64,000 bases of DNA, from positions 3,773,501 to 3,837,500 of the forward strand of contig NZ_CP107921.1 of NCBI RefSeq assembly GCF_036014215.1. Direction: 5' to 3'. The translations under genes and the position numbers were made by a program. Below the pieces are notes generated by a model that made no database searches, was not told the origin of the DNA, and saw only the letters and a program-made list of their open reading frames with translations. Origin of the DNA: Streptomyces sp. NBC_00440 (GTDB taxonomy: Bacteria > Actinomycetota > Actinomycetes > Streptomycetales > Streptomycetaceae). Shown in pieces: positions 7,318 to 16,458 of the stretch. Numbering within the stretch: position 1 is the first letter of the stretch; each line of letters begins with the position of its first letter.

Positions 7318-7350
7318 AGGACCTGGGCAAAGTTGCCCCCAGGTCCTTTT
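7318..7350 (+). terminator. Strong intrinsic terminator/attenuator-like hairpin upstream of glnR
   Basis: AGGACCTGGG (7318-7327) pairs perfectly with CCCAGGTCCT (7338-7347), extended inward by GGCAA/TTGCC, and is followed by TTTTG on the plus strand. No plus-strand gene ends here, so it would stop a transcript started just upstream, for example from a TATTCT box at 7303-7308. This suggests a short RNA or an attenuated glnR leader. Confidence 0.5.
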
Positions 7351-7527
7351 GTGCTTTCGGTGGGTTGTATACGAAACCCGCCGGAGCCGCGCAGCGAACC
7401 CCGGGCGCGGGGTATGCGCAGAAAAAAAGCAGTGCCACATACGTCCTCGCAGGGACCGAGGAGGAACCGACGTAATGGGCGAGCGATATATGCACGACCG
7501 TATGACGACCACGGCAGGTGGAGCGCG

Positions 7528-8319
7528 ATGAGTTCTCTGCTGCTCCTGACCAACGCCCTCCAGCCGTCGACGGAGGTGCTACCCGCCCTCGGACTTCTGC
7601 TGCACAGTGTGCGGGTCGCTCCCGCCGAAGGCCCGGCTCTCATCGACACCCCGGGTGCCGATGTGATCCTCGTGGACGGGCGCCGCGACCTTCCCCAGGT
7701 CCGCAGTCTCTGTCAGCTGCTCCACTCCACGGGACCCGGCTGTCCGCTGATCCTCGTCGTCACCGAGGGCGGCCTCGCGGCCGTCACGGCCGACTGGGGC
7801 GTGGACGACGTCCTGCTCGACACCGCGGGCCCGGCCGAGGTCGAGGCGCGGCTGCGGCTCGCGACCGGCCGCCAGCAGATCACATCGGACGACTCCCCGA
7901 CCGAGATCCGGATCGGCGACCTCTCGGTCGACGAGACGACGTACAGCGCGAAGCTCAAGGGCCGGGTCCTGGACCTGACCTTCAAGGAATTCGAGCTGAT
8001 CAAGTACCTCGCCCAGCACCCGGGCCGGGTCTTCACCCGCGCCCAGCTGCTCCAGGAGGTGTGGGGGTACGACTACTTCGGCGGTACGCGCACGGTCGAC
8101 GTCCACGTAAGGCGGCTGCGCGCCAAGCTCGGCCCCGAGCACGAGTCGCTGATCGGCACCGTACGTAACGTCGGCTACCGCTTCGTCACCCCCGAGAAGG
8201 TGGAGCGCGCGGCCGAAGAAGCCCAGGCCAAGGCCGCCGAACAGGCCTCCGGGGCACTGACCCGGACGGAGGACACGGCGGGCTCCCGGGAGGCTGCCGT
8301 CCGGCCCGTAAAACGGTAG
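7528..8319 (+). CDS. glnR: Nitrogen regulator GlnR (OmpR-family)
   Basis: The 263-residue protein starts [18 protein letters not shown] and is a near match to S. coelicolor GlnR as I remember it. The receiver-like domain (about 1-125) keeps the central Asp50 but lacks the usual acidic pocket at the first strand, as in other orphan GlnR proteins, which work without a partner kinase. The OmpR winged helix (about 130-225) contains [20 protein letters not shown] and [14 protein letters not shown]. GlnR switches ammonium assimilation genes (glnA, glnII, amtB-glnK-glnD, nirBD) under nitrogen limitation. The ATG at 7528 follows AGGTGGAG. A terminator-like hairpin lies about 180 nt upstream on the same strand. 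Confidence 0.93.
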   Translation: MSSLLLLTNALQPSTEVLPALGLLLHSVRVAPAEGPALIDTPGADVILVDGRRDLPQVRSLCQLLHSTGPGCPLILVVTEGGLAAVTADWGVDDVLLDTAGPAEVEARLRLATGRQQITSDDSPTEIRIGDLSVDETTYSAKLKGRVLDLTFKEFELIKYLAQHPGRVFTRAQLLQEVWGYDYFGGTRTVDVHVRRLRAKLGPEHESLIGTVRNVGYRFVTPEKVERAAEEAQAKAAEQASGALTRTEDTAGSREAAVRPVKR

Positions 8320-8342
8320 GTCCAACGGCAGGTCCATCCGCG

Positions 8343-8348
8343 TAGACT
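8343..8348 (+). promoter_or_regulatory. -10 box of the LacI-family gene, leaderless type
   Basis: TAGACT ends 7 nt before the GTG start at 8356 and there is no ribosome binding site. It lies only 24 bp past the glnR stop codon, so the gene has its own promoter. Confidence 0.6.
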
Positions 8349-8355
8349 GCCGCGC

Positions 8356-9378
8356 GTGGCCAAGGTGACGCGGGACGATGTGGCGCGACTGGCGGGGACT
8401 TCGACCGCTGTCGTCAGCTATGTCATCAACAACGGACCGAGGCCGGTCGCCCCGGCCACGCGCGAGCGGGTAGTCAACGCGATCAAAGAGCTGGGGTACC
8501 GGCCGGACCGGGTGGCGCAGGCCATGGCCTCACGGCGCACCGATCTCATAGGGATGATCGTGCCGGACGCCCGGCAGCCCTTCTTCGCGGAGATGGCGCA
8601 CGCCGTCGAGCAGGCCGCATCCGAGCGCGGGAAAATGGTGCTCGTCGGCAACTCCGACTACGTCGACGAGCGCGAGGTCCACTATCTGCGGGCCTTCCTC
8701 GGGATGCGGGTCTCCGGTCTGATCCTGGTCAGCCAGGGCATGAGCGAGCGCGCCGCCGCGGAGATAGAGGCGTGGGACGCCCGCGTGGTGCTGCTGCACG
8801 AGCGGCCCGAGGCCATCGACGACGTCGCCGTCGTGACGGACGACATCGGCGGCGCGCAGCTCGCCACCCGCCACCTCCTGGAGCACGGCTACGCGTACGT
8901 GGCCTGCCTGGGCGGCCTCGAATCGACGCCCTCCGTCGGCGACCCGGTGGCCGACCACGTCGAGGGCTGGCGGCGCGCGATGCAGGAGTCCGGCCGCTCC
9001 GTCGACGGCCGGCTCTTCCAGGCCCCGTACAACCGCTACGACGCGTACCAGGTCGCGCTGAAGCTGCTGGCGGGCCCCGACCGGCCCCCGGCGATCTTCT
9101 GCTCCACCGACGACCAGGCGATCGGTGTCCTGCGGGCCGCCCGTGAGCTGCGGATCGACGTGCCCACCGAGCTGGCGGTGGCCGGCTTCGACGACGTCAA
9201 GGAAGCGGCCCTCACGGACCCGCCGCTGACGACGGTGTACTCGGACCGCCCGGCGATGGCGCGCTCCGCGGTCGATCTCGTACTGGACGACGCGCTCCGG
9301 GTCGCGGGGTCGCGGCGGGAGCGGCTGAAGCAGTTCCCGTCGGCGCTCGTCGTGCGCAGGTCCTGCGGCTGCGGCTGA
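8356..9378 (+). CDS. LacI-family transcriptional regulator
   Basis: The 340-residue protein carries an N-terminal LacI helix-turn-helix ([20 protein letters not shown], residues 4-23), the hinge [15 protein letters not shown], and a periplasmic-binding-protein-like effector domain with [20 protein letters not shown] and the C-terminal LAVAGFDD motif. It probably represses a sugar-uptake operon elsewhere; no sugar transporter is adjacent. It ends in CGCG. Translation starts at GTG 8356, which appears to be the first transcribed codon. In S. coelicolor a LacI-type gene also follows glnR. Confidence 0.9.
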   Translation: MAKVTRDDVARLAGTSTAVVSYVINNGPRPVAPATRERVVNAIKELGYRPDRVAQAMASRRTDLIGMIVPDARQPFFAEMAHAVEQAASERGKMVLVGNSDYVDEREVHYLRAFLGMRVSGLILVSQGMSERAAAEIEAWDARVVLLHERPEAIDDVAVVTDDIGGAQLATRHLLEHGYAYVACLGGLESTPSVGDPVADHVEGWRRAMQESGRSVDGRLFQAPYNRYDAYQVALKLLAGPDRPPAIFCSTDDQAIGVLRAARELRIDVPTELAVAGFDDVKEAALTDPPLTTVYSDRPAMARSAVDLVLDDALRVAGSRRERLKQFPSALVVRRSCGCG

Positions 9379-9380
9379 CG

Positions 9381-9450
9381 CCCGGTCCTGATGCGCGGTC
9401 CTGACACCCGGTCCTGACGCCGGATCCTGACCGCCCGGCCCTGACACCCA
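9381..9450. repeat. Short degenerate tandem repeat after the LacI gene
   Basis: About five imperfect copies of a 13-14 nt unit (core CGGTCCTGAC) fill the space between the LacI stop and its terminator. No function is apparent. Confidence 0.5.
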
Positions 9451-9465
9451 ACCCCGCCCGCGCAC

Positions 9466-9486
9466 AGGCCCGTCGGGCCTTTATAT
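9466..9486 (+). terminator. Terminator of the LacI-family gene
   Basis: AGGCCC-gtc-GGGCCT followed by TTATAT, about 90 bp past the stop codon. Confidence 0.6.
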
Positions 9487-9562
9487 CGGGCATACGGGGT
9501 TCTGTCGGGCTTCTCAGCGGGCACTCAGGAAACTCTCATGGTCGGTGGCAAGGCTATGAGAC

Positions 9563-10648
9563 ATGACCGAGAACCCGGAGCAGTACCCCAACCCGCAGCA
9601 GGACGATGCGTACGCGGCCCGGTCCTTCCCGCCGCCGCCCGCACACCAGCCGTCAGCGGCCTGGCCGCCGCCGGCTCCGGCCGCCCCGGCGGACCACGTG
9701 ACCTCCAGGCGCGCCAAGCGGCCGATCGCTCTCCTCGCCGCCGTCGCCATCATCGCCGCGGTCGTCGGCGGCGGTTCGGCGGCGCTCGCCGAGTCCCTGA
9801 TGGACAACGGCAGCAACGGCGCGAACCCCGCGGGCACCGTCAGCGGCACCACCGTCTCGCAGTCGAGCAAGGGCACGGTCTCCGGTGTCGCCCAGGCCGT
9901 CTCACCGAGCATCGTGGAGGTCAAGGCGACCTCCACGGCAGGTCAGTCCACCGGGGCCGGCGTGATCGTCACCGCCGCCGGTGAGATCGTCACCAACAAC
10001 CACGTCATCTCGGGTGCCGACACGGTCAAGGTCTCCCTGAGCGACGGCAAGACGTACACGGCGAAGGTGGTCGGCACCGACCCCGGCAAGGACCTGGCAC
10101 TCATCAAGGTGCAGGGCGCGTCCGGCCTCAAGCCCGCCTCGCTCGGTGACTCGTCCAACGTCGCCGTCGGCGACCAGGTCGTGGCGATCGGCTCCCCCGA
10201 GGGCCTGACCGGCACCGTCACCAGCGGCATCATCTCGGCGCTGAACCGCGATGTCACCGTCGCCAAGGAAGAGGGCCAGGGGCAGAGCCAGGACCAGGGC
10301 CAGGGCCAGGACGGCCAGGGGCAGGGCTACGGGCAGCAGGGCGGCGGCGACGGGAACTGGCCGTTCCAGTTCGGTGGGCGGCAGTTCAACGGCGACACCG
10401 GCAACTCCACCACCACGTACAAGGCGCTCCAGACCGACGCCTCGCTCAACCCCGGCAACTCCGGCGGTGCGCTGATCAACATGGACGGCGAGATCATCGG
10501 CATCAACTCCGCGATGTACTCGGCCAGTTCGCAGAGCAGCGACAGTTCGAGCGACGCCGGGAGCGTGGGCCTCGGCTTCGCCATCCCGATCAACACGGTC
10601 AAGGCCGACCTCGCCCACCTGCGCGCGGGCGGCAGCAACAGCAACTAG
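9563..10648 (+). CDS. HtrA/DegP-type membrane-anchored serine protease
   Basis: The 361-residue protein has a Pro-rich cytoplasmic start, one membrane helix (about 53-75) and an extracellular trypsin-like protease domain with His147 (TNNHVIS), Asp177 (GKDLALIKV) and Ser300 (NPGNSGGAL). No PDZ domain follows; the protein stops about 60 residues after the catalytic serine. A Gln/Gly-rich insert (about residues 237-264) lies in a surface loop before the active-site serine. The CssRS-like two-component genes follow within 450 bp. In S. lividans/S. coelicolor such proteases belong to the CssRS secretion-stress response, so this one likely degrades misfolded secreted proteins. Confidence 0.9.
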   Translation: MTENPEQYPNPQQDDAYAARSFPPPPAHQPSAAWPPPAPAAPADHVTSRRAKRPIALLAAVAIIAAVVGGGSAALAESLMDNGSNGANPAGTVSGTTVSQSSKGTVSGVAQAVSPSIVEVKATSTAGQSTGAGVIVTAAGEIVTNNHVISGADTVKVSLSDGKTYTAKVVGTDPGKDLALIKVQGASGLKPASLGDSSNVAVGDQVVAIGSPEGLTGTVTSGIISALNRDVTVAKEEGQGQSQDQGQGQDGQGQGYGQQGGGDGNWPFQFGGRQFNGDTGNSTTTYKALQTDASLNPGNSGGALINMDGEIIGINSAMYSASSQSSDSSSDAGSVGLGFAIPINTVKADLAHLRAGGSNSN

Positions 10649-10726
10649 TGCGACCCGCGTGAGCCAGCACCACCCAGCACCACCAGTCGGCGCAGCACTC
10701 GCGCCGGCGCCACCCAGGAGGACCCC

Positions 10727-11032
10727 GTGACCGCAACTCCGCACGGCACCGCCACCGTCACCATCACCATCAACCGAGCCAGGCACGCCCTGCTCACCGC
10801 GATCTCCTGGGCGGACCCCGCCGGTCTGGGGCTCCCCCTCGCGCTGGCCCAGTCCCAGGCAGACCAGGCCGGAAAGACCGAGCAGGCCGGAAAGACCGAC
10901 CAGAGCGGGAAGACCGGACAGGAAGCAGCGGCACGGGCCCCCGAGGTGCGCGCCTCCGCCTCCTCCGCCCCCTCCCCCGCGCGCTCCAAGGGGCGTGCCG
11001 CGCGCCGCCGACGGTCGGCCGTGCGAGGCTGA
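10727..11032 (+). CDS. Small hypothetical protein, 101 aa
   Basis: A GTG at 10727 follows AGGAGG by 5 nt, so translation is well supported. The product has a 45-residue N-terminal part with a Thr-rich strand ([19 protein letters not shown]), then three QxGKT-type repeats ([19 protein letters not shown]) and a basic tail ([11 protein letters not shown]). I do not recognise a family. It sits between the protease and the response regulator on the same strand (78 bp and 52 bp gaps) and is probably in the same transcript. It may simply be a lineage-specific protein of the secretion-stress locus. Confidence 0.6.
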   Translation: MTATPHGTATVTITINRARHALLTAISWADPAGLGLPLALAQSQADQAGKTEQAGKTDQSGKTGQEAAARAPEVRASASSAPSPARSKGRAARRRRSAVRG

Positions 11033-11084
11033 GGGACGCCACGCCGAAGACCGACGCCCCCCAGTAAACGAGGACAGAGAGCCG

Positions 11085-11816
11085 ATGAGCCCCGCCGAGG
11101 ACGGCCACGACCAGCAGCGCATCCTGATCGTCGACGACGAGCCCGCCGTACGCGAGGCGCTGCGCCGCAGTCTCGCCTTCGAGGGGTACGGGACGGAGGT
11201 CGCCGTCGACGGTCTGGACGCGCTGACGAAGGCGGCCCCGTACGCGCCGGATCTCATCGTCCTCGACATCCAGATGCCCCGCATGGACGGCCTGACCGCG
11301 GCCCGCAGGCTGCGGGCGTCGGGGTCGACCACCCCGATCCTGATGCTCACCGCCCGTGACACCGTCGGCGACCGGGTCACCGGACTCGACGCGGGCGCCG
11401 ACGACTACCTGGTGAAGCCGTTCGAACTGGACGAGCTGTTCGCCCGTATCCGCGCGCTGCTGCGGCGCAGTTCGTACACGGCGGCCGCGGGCGAGGTCCC
11501 CGACGACAACGTGCTGTCCTTCGCCGACCTGCGGATGGACCTCTCGACGCGCGAAGTGACGCGTGGTGAGCGGCGGGTGGAGCTGACCCGTACCGAGTTC
11601 ACGCTGCTTGAGATGTTCCTGGCCCACCCGCGCCAGGTGCTCACCCGCGAGCAGATCCTCAAGGCGGTGTGGGGCTTCGACTTCGAGCCGTCGTCCAACT
11701 CGCTGGACGTGTACGTGATGTACCTCCGCCGCAAGACGGAGGGCGGCGGTGAACCGCGTCTGGTCCACACGGTGCGGGGCGTGGGGTACGCGCTGCGGAC
11801 CGGGAGCGCCGAGTGA
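11085..11816 (+). CDS. cssR: Response regulator, CssR/MprA-like (OmpR family)
   Basis: In this 243-residue protein the receiver domain holds the acidic pair in VDDEP (Asp17-Asp18), the phosphorylated Asp61 in [11 protein letters not shown] and Lys111 in LVKPF; the winged-helix domain follows from about 140 with [20 protein letters not shown]. It starts at ATG 11085 ([10 protein letters not shown]). The next gene, a sensor kinase, overlaps by four bases (GTGA). Placement beside an HtrA-type protease matches the CssRS secretion-stress system of Streptomyces, so the HtrA gene is a likely target; the assignment by synteny is from memory. Confidence 0.88.
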   Translation: MSPAEDGHDQQRILIVDDEPAVREALRRSLAFEGYGTEVAVDGLDALTKAAPYAPDLIVLDIQMPRMDGLTAARRLRASGSTTPILMLTARDTVGDRVTGLDAGADDYLVKPFELDELFARIRALLRRSSYTAAAGEVPDDNVLSFADLRMDLSTREVTRGERRVELTRTEFTLLEMFLAHPRQVLTREQILKAVWGFDFEPSSNSLDVYVMYLRRKTEGGGEPRLVHTVRGVGYALRTGSAE

Positions 11817-13276
11817 GCTTCCCCCAGCCCGTGCGCTGGTTCCGGCGGCTTCCGCTGCGCTCCCGGCTGGCGATGCTGACGGCGGCCGCGGTGGCGTTCG
11901 CGGTGGCCGTGGTCTCGGTGATCTGCTGGTTCCTGGTGCAGGGGAAGCTGTACGACGAGATCGACTCGAAGCTCGCCGGGCAGATCTACACCCAGACCGT
12001 CTCCCCCACCACCCTGCGCAACAACCTCAACGACTGCCGCGCACCGGAGCCGCCCGGCAACTTCGGCCAGCAGACCTCCCCGTACTACGCGCAGCTCGTG
12101 CAGTCGGACGGCACCATCTGTGTGCGCGGTGGCGCGGGCACCATCAAGGTCACCGCCGACGACCGTTCCCTGGCGAAAGCCGGCAACACCAAGCTGCCCA
12201 GATACCGCAACGGCACGGACTCCGACGGGCACGCCGTCCGCATCCTCACGGCGCACGTGCTCTACCAGCCCGGAGTGCCCTACCCGGACATCGTGCAGAT
12301 GGTCGCCTACCCGCTGGCGGACACCCGCAGCACCCTCAGCGAACTGGCCCTGCTGCTTCTCGCTGTCTCCGGTGTCGGTGTCATCGGGGCGGGCGCGGCG
12401 GGCCTGTGGATCGCGCAGGCCGGGCTCAAACCGGTCGACGAACTGACCGAGGCCGTCGAGCACGTGGCCCGTACGGAGGACCTCACCGTACGGATCCCGG
12501 TCGAGGGCGAGGACGAGATCGCCCGGCTCTCCCGGTCCTTCAACTCGATGACGGCCGCGCTCGGCGAATCCCGCGACCGTCAGGCGCAGCTCATCGCGGA
12601 CGCCGGGCACGAGCTGCGCACCCCGCTCACCTCGCTCCGTACCAACATCGAGCTGCTCGCCCGCAGCGAGGAGACCGGCCGCCCCATCCCGCCCGACGAC
12701 CGCAAGGCCCTGATGGCTTCGGTCAAGGCGCAGATGACCGAACTGGCCGCGCTCATCGGCGACTTGCAGGAGCTGTCCCGCCACGAGGCGACCCATGCGC
12801 CGGAGACCCTGAACGTCGTCGCGCTGCACGACATCGCGCAGTCGGCGCTGGACCGGGCGGTGCTACGCGGCCCGGAGCTGACCTTCACCGCCGACCTCGG
12901 GCCCTGGTACGTACAGGCCGAACCGGCCGCGCTGGAGCGGGCCGTGATCAATGTGCTGGACAACGCGGTGAAGTTCAGCCCGCCCGGCGGGACCATCGAA
13001 GTCACCCTGGGCGAGGGCCGGCTGACGGTACGGGACCACGGCCCCGGCATCCCCGCCGACGACCTCCCGTACGTCTTCGAGCGGTTCTGGCGGTCCTCGT
13101 CGGCCCGTTCCCTGCCCGGCTCGGGCCTCGGCCTCTCCATCGTGGCCCGTACGGTCCAGCAGTCCGGCGGCGACATCGAGCTCAACCCCGCGCCGGGCGG
13201 CGGCACCGAGGCGGTCATCCGGATCCCGGGCGCCGCGACACCACCGCCGGACGCGCCGCCCTCAGCAGAGGCGTGA
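11813..13276 (+). CDS. cssS: Sensor histidine kinase, CssS-like
   Basis: The 487-residue kinase has membrane helices at about 20-44 and 172-198 enclosing a roughly 125-residue extracytoplasmic sensor with two Cys. A HAMP linker ([20 protein letters not shown]) follows, then the H-box [14 protein letters not shown] (His266), the N-box [17 protein letters not shown]1 VRDHGPGIP and G2 GSGLGLSIV. It is expected to sense misfolded secreted protein at the membrane and to phosphorylate the adjacent response regulator. The GTG start at 11813 overlaps the regulator stop codon, so the pair is translationally coupled. Confidence 0.9.
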   Translation: MSFPQPVRWFRRLPLRSRLAMLTAAAVAFAVAVVSVICWFLVQGKLYDEIDSKLAGQIYTQTVSPTTLRNNLNDCRAPEPPGNFGQQTSPYYAQLVQSDGTICVRGGAGTIKVTADDRSLAKAGNTKLPRYRNGTDSDGHAVRILTAHVLYQPGVPYPDIVQMVAYPLADTRSTLSELALLLLAVSGVGVIGAGAAGLWIAQAGLKPVDELTEAVEHVARTEDLTVRIPVEGEDEIARLSRSFNSMTAALGESRDRQAQLIADAGHELRTPLTSLRTNIELLARSEETGRPIPPDDRKALMASVKAQMTELAALIGDLQELSRHEATHAPETLNVVALHDIAQSALDRAVLRGPELTFTADLGPWYVQAEPAALERAVINVLDNAVKFSPPGGTIEVTLGEGRLTVRDHGPGIPADDLPYVFERFWRSSSARSLPGSGLGLSIVARTVQQSGGDIELNPAPGGGTEAVIRIPGAATPPPDAPPSAEA

Positions 13277-13321
13277 GGCGCCCGCCCCACCGGGCTCCGC
13301 GCCACCGGACGTCACCCCACC

Positions 13322-13358
13322 GGGCCCCGGTCCTTCCGCCATCGGGCGACCGGGGCCC
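13322..13358. terminator. Bidirectional terminator between convergent cssS and DUF2993 genes
   Basis: A perfect 11-bp stem (13322-13332 with 13348-13358) is centred between the two converging stop codons. Confidence 0.6.
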
Positions 13359-13367
13359 CGCCCGTCC

Positions 13368-14636
13368 TCAGCGCTGCTTGCCCCAGTGCAGGCCGGAGCC
13401 CGCCAGGTCCGCCCTGATCCCGTCCTTCTCCACCACCACATGGCGCAGGCTGATGTCGCCGGGCGCCTTGGGCAGCTTGAAGGAGAGCGAGAACTGACTG
13501 GAGAGCTCCGGCGGGCGAAGGCTCATCACGGCGGCGATCAGCTTGGGGTCGATGCCCGCCTTCTGCAGCAGCCAGGGGTGGGCGACGACCTCGTCGACCA
13601 GGTTGACCTGCATCAGCTGGTGGGCGAAGCGCGGTGTGCCGGTCAGCTTGTGCAGCTGGTCGTCGCTCTGCAACGCCTGCTGTACGCGCTTCTGCGGTAC
13701 GCCGATGCGCTGGACGATGGACGGTACGGAGAGCAGCGCCTTGATGTGGCTCTCCTCGCGGGCGATCCGGGCGGCAGCCTCGGGGGCGAGCCGCAGCCCG
13801 GAGTGCGCGCGGTCCTTGCCGGGCGTGTACGTCGCGATGCCGGGCACCTCGATCCGCATGTGGTCGACCGTCGTGGAGACCGCCCGGCCGCCGTCCCGCT
13901 GGACGTGTGCCTTGGCCTGGACGCGTACCTCGGTGCCCGCCACGGGCAGGCCGCCGTGGACATTGATCGAGTCGTGCCCCTCGTCGGTGAACTTGACCTG
14001 GGAGGCGCCGAGCTCGCGGTTCATGTCCTCGAACGAGAGGAAGACGTCGCCGTCCATCGAGCCGACCACGGCGCCCTTGATGGAGCTGGGGAGGTCTCCG
14101 TTGATCCGGATGTCCTTGGCGGTGGCGTGCACCTCCGCGAGGGAGACCCGGTCGGCCGGGACGTCGGGGACGGCCACGTCGACCCGGTCGAGGTGCTTGT
14201 CGAGAACCTGGGTGAGGAACGGGAAGCCGTGGATGTCGACCTCCGGTCTGGTCACCAGGTGCATCGACTGCTGGAGCTTCTCGGCGGCCTTGTTCTGCGC
14301 GTACAGCTCGGCGAACCGGTCGGCGAGGAAGAGGAATCCGGTGCAGACCAGGGCGGCGACGGCGACCTTCACCACGGTGGACACGGCGGCGAACCGGCGC
14401 CGGGCCCGGTGGTTGGGCGGCGACCAGCGGTCATCGGGGTCGTCACGGCTCTCGCCGGCGACACCGTCGGCTTCGTCGTAACCGTCGGCTTCGTCGCCAT
14501 CGGACTTCAGCCCCAGCCCGAGGGGGTCGTGCTCGTCGTAGCCGTACGGCTCGAAGCCCGGCTCCGGATCGCGGAGTTGTGCCAGTTCGTCGTAGGGATT
14601 ACGCGGATGCGGGGGTATGCGTGTGGGGGGTCGCAT
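13368..14636 (-). CDS. Large DUF2993 membrane-anchored protein, 422 aa
   Basis: An 80-residue acidic, disordered N-terminus (DEADGYDEADG-type) precedes one membrane helix (about 85-106) and an extracellular DUF2993 domain with VDIHGFPFLTQVLDKHLDRV. The shared GFPFLTQVLDK core shows it is a paralogue of the gene at 3133. The extra C-terminal ~110 residues (SVPSIVQRIGVPQ... and LSFKLPKAPGDISL) are not found in the smaller one. Lipid binding or transfer at the cell surface is inferred from the BPI/LmeA-like fold. It starts at ATG 14636 and converges on cssS. Confidence 0.82.
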   Translation of the reverse strand: MRPPTRIPPHPRNPYDELAQLRDPEPGFEPYGYDEHDPLGLGLKSDGDEADGYDEADGVAGESRDDPDDRWSPPNHRARRRFAAVSTVVKVAVAALVCTGFLFLADRFAELYAQNKAAEKLQQSMHLVTRPEVDIHGFPFLTQVLDKHLDRVDVAVPDVPADRVSLAEVHATAKDIRINGDLPSSIKGAVVGSMDGDVFLSFEDMNRELGASQVKFTDEGHDSINVHGGLPVAGTEVRVQAKAHVQRDGGRAVSTTVDHMRIEVPGIATYTPGKDRAHSGLRLAPEAAARIAREESHIKALLSVPSIVQRIGVPQKRVQQALQSDDQLHKLTGTPRFAHQLMQVNLVDEVVAHPWLLQKAGIDPKLIAAVMSLRPPELSSQFSLSFKLPKAPGDISLRHVVVEKDGIRADLAGSGLHWGKQR

Positions 14637-15016
14637 CGGCTCATCCCACCACGCGTGCGCCCCCCGAACGCAAGTCGTACCGGGGGTAGCACCCTGCTTT
14701 GCACCCTTTGTCGGCTACCGCCGGATGTTAGGCCGGTCACAGCCCGAAGCGGGGCGGCCAGAAAAAGTCTGGCCGCCCCGCTTCGGTGAAGGGACACAGT
14801 GAGCCTGGGGCGGCCGCGGCTTCGGGCTGCCCCGGATGCTGTCACTCACATAACTGCTCCCTCATTCGAATTACTGCGACCCCGGACCAGAAGTCCGGGA
14901 AAACATTCACCGATAGCGGCGAAATGATCTCCGGAACACCGGGTGCCCCGCCGCGCGACACTTCACACATTCCCTGCCGAGGAAACCAACGCGTCACTCT
15001 GTCCGGCGGGCGCCGT
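14637..15016. other. 380-bp non-coding stretch with nested inverted repeats
   Basis: It holds the promoter side of the DUF2993 gene and the long hairpin at 14744-14786. It also holds a second arm (14819-14829) that can pair with 14740-14750 in place of that hairpin. I see no convincing gene. Confidence 0.6.
14744..14786. terminator. Long perfect hairpin, 18-bp stem
   Basis: CCGAAGCGGGGCGGCCAG pairs exactly with its inverted copy around a 7-nt loop (AAAAAGT). There is no T-run on either side. It probably ends the transcript of the small membrane protein gene at 15017-15187. Confidence 0.6.
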
Positions 15017-15187
15017 CTACCACCGGTACCAGCGACTGCGCTTTCCACCGCTCGCCGCGGGACGGATGACGAATCCCAGCAGCCACACGACCAGCACGAC
15101 AGCGGCGATCCACCACAGGGCCTGGACGGCGAAACCAGCACCGAAAAGGATCACTGCAAGGACAAGAACAAGAAGAACAGGAATCAT
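15017..15187 (-). CDS. Small hydrophobic membrane protein, 56 aa
   Basis: ATG 15187 follows GGAGG by 8 nt. The product begins MIPVLLVLVLAVILFGAGF and has two membrane helices (about 2-20 and 24-42) with a Trp pair between them, ending in a basic KRSRWYRW tail. It matches a family of short 'hydrophobic proteins' that is widespread in Streptomyces, several of which are stress-induced (from memory). Its role is unknown; the fold resembles small stress-linked membrane proteins such as YqaE-like peptides without being clearly related. The gene is monocistronic, with a long hairpin 230 bp downstream. Confidence 0.8.
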   Translation of the reverse strand: MIPVLLVLVLAVILFGAGFAVQALWWIAAVVLVVWLLGFVIRPAASGGKRSRWYRW

Positions 15188-15453
15188 TTTTTTAACCTCC
15201 GAAGCATCGAGTGCCCCGACATCACTGCTTCATTCCTCGAAGCTCCGGAAAGTCCCCGACAGTAACTTTCCCAGCCTCTCGGCACGTCCCTCAACGCAAC
15301 TCTCAGTACGCCTCTCAGCGCCACAATTCCCCGACGGAAAATCAATAGGACTCGAAGAGGAACGAAGAAGAACCCTACGGAAAAGCGACGAATCGAGAGC
15401 GCGGCGGCACTACGCCGGGCCGGGTCTCGGCCAGGGGCTCAAGCGCCAGGGGC

Positions 15454-15576
15454 TCAGCGGCAGGCATCGGATACGCCGTCCAGCCAGTCGCGGATCGCAC
15501 CTCGCTGCTCCGCCGTGAACGCGGCTTCCAGCTCGGCTTCACGGCGGGCGACGGCGATCCGGGCATCGGCCAGGCG
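15454..15576 (-). pseudogene. C-terminal remnant of a MarR-family regulator
   Basis: About 41 codons ending at TGA 15454 read ARLADARIAVARREAELEAA then FTAEQRGAIRDWLDGV. This is the helical tail of a MarR-type repressor, in which 'LTPEQR..L..wL' is the usual ending. The DNA-binding winged helix is missing: the frame upstream of about 15576 switches to antisense of a transporter gene. The break point lies in GCCAGGCGCGCTGGCC (about 15569-15584), itself a palindrome-like stretch. Confidence 0.6.
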
Positions 15577-15579
15577 CGC

Positions 15580-16422
15580 TGGCCGCCTTCGTACGCGTCG
15601 AACTGCGCACCCGGCAGCCCAGCTTCGACCCCCGGCTGCTCGCCCAGCGGATGTTCGGCGGCGGCAACGCGGCACTCGGGTTGCTGCTCTTCGCCATGAC
15701 CGCCGCCGGCTTCTACGGCGCCTTCTACCTGCAAGGCGCACGTGGCTTCTCGCCGCTCCAGGCCGGGTTGGCCTTCTCCCCGACCGCGCTCGGCGCCATC
15801 GGGGGAGCGCCGCTCGGCGTCCGGCTGTCCCGTCGCTGGGCACTGCGCCCCGTCACCGCGACGGCGCTGGCCACGGCAGGACTGGCCATGGGCTCCACCA
15901 TGTTCTTCGGGCTGCACACCCCCCCTCGCCCGGAACGAGATCGCGTATCTGATCCAGGGCCTCTCGATCGGCATGGTGATCGGCCCGGTGACCGCAGGGC
16001 TGATGAGCACCCTGCCGTTGGAACGGGCCGGCGCCGGATCAGCCGTCATCAACACCGTGCGGCAGACCGGCAGTCTGCTCGGGATCGCGGCAGGCGGCAC
16101 GATCATGTCGATCGTGTATCGCCGCGGGATCGAAGCCTCGCTGCGCGATCAGCCCCGCCCGGTACGGGACCAGGCGCAGGTCTCCGCGGAACAGGCCCGT
16201 CACGCCGCCGCCGCGACCCACCAGCCCGCCCTGGCACACGCTGCCGACAACGCGTTCATCCACGCCATGCACGTCAGCGCGGCCTGGACCATGCTGATCG
16301 CACTCTCCGGAGCAGCCCTGCTGGTGACCGCCCTGCGTCCGGCCCGACAGCCTGCTGAGGTCCCGACCGGTACGGCGGTGGCGGCGGTAACGGAACGCGG
16401 CCGACCCGACCGCCGGCCATGA
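15580..16422 (+). pseudogene. Broken DHA2-type MFS drug-efflux transporter (truncated and frameshifted)
   Basis: From about 15580 one frame encodes the second half of an EmrB/QacA-type major facilitator: RQPSFDPRLLAQRMFGGGN, then GAFYLQGARGFSPLQAGLAFSP. Near 15920, after the run CACACCCCCCCTCGC, the coding shifts to another frame, which carries on with EIAYLIQGLSIGMVIGPVTA and SAVINTVRQTGSLLGIAAGG to the stop at 16422. The first ~250 residues, with the first seven or so helices, are missing. The gene was probably divergent from the MarR gene, and one deletion removed the start of both; the poly-C slip is a second lesion. Confidence 0.8.
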
Positions 16423-16458
16423 CCGCGCGCCTCTCTGCCCCGCCCTTTGCTCCGGCCC

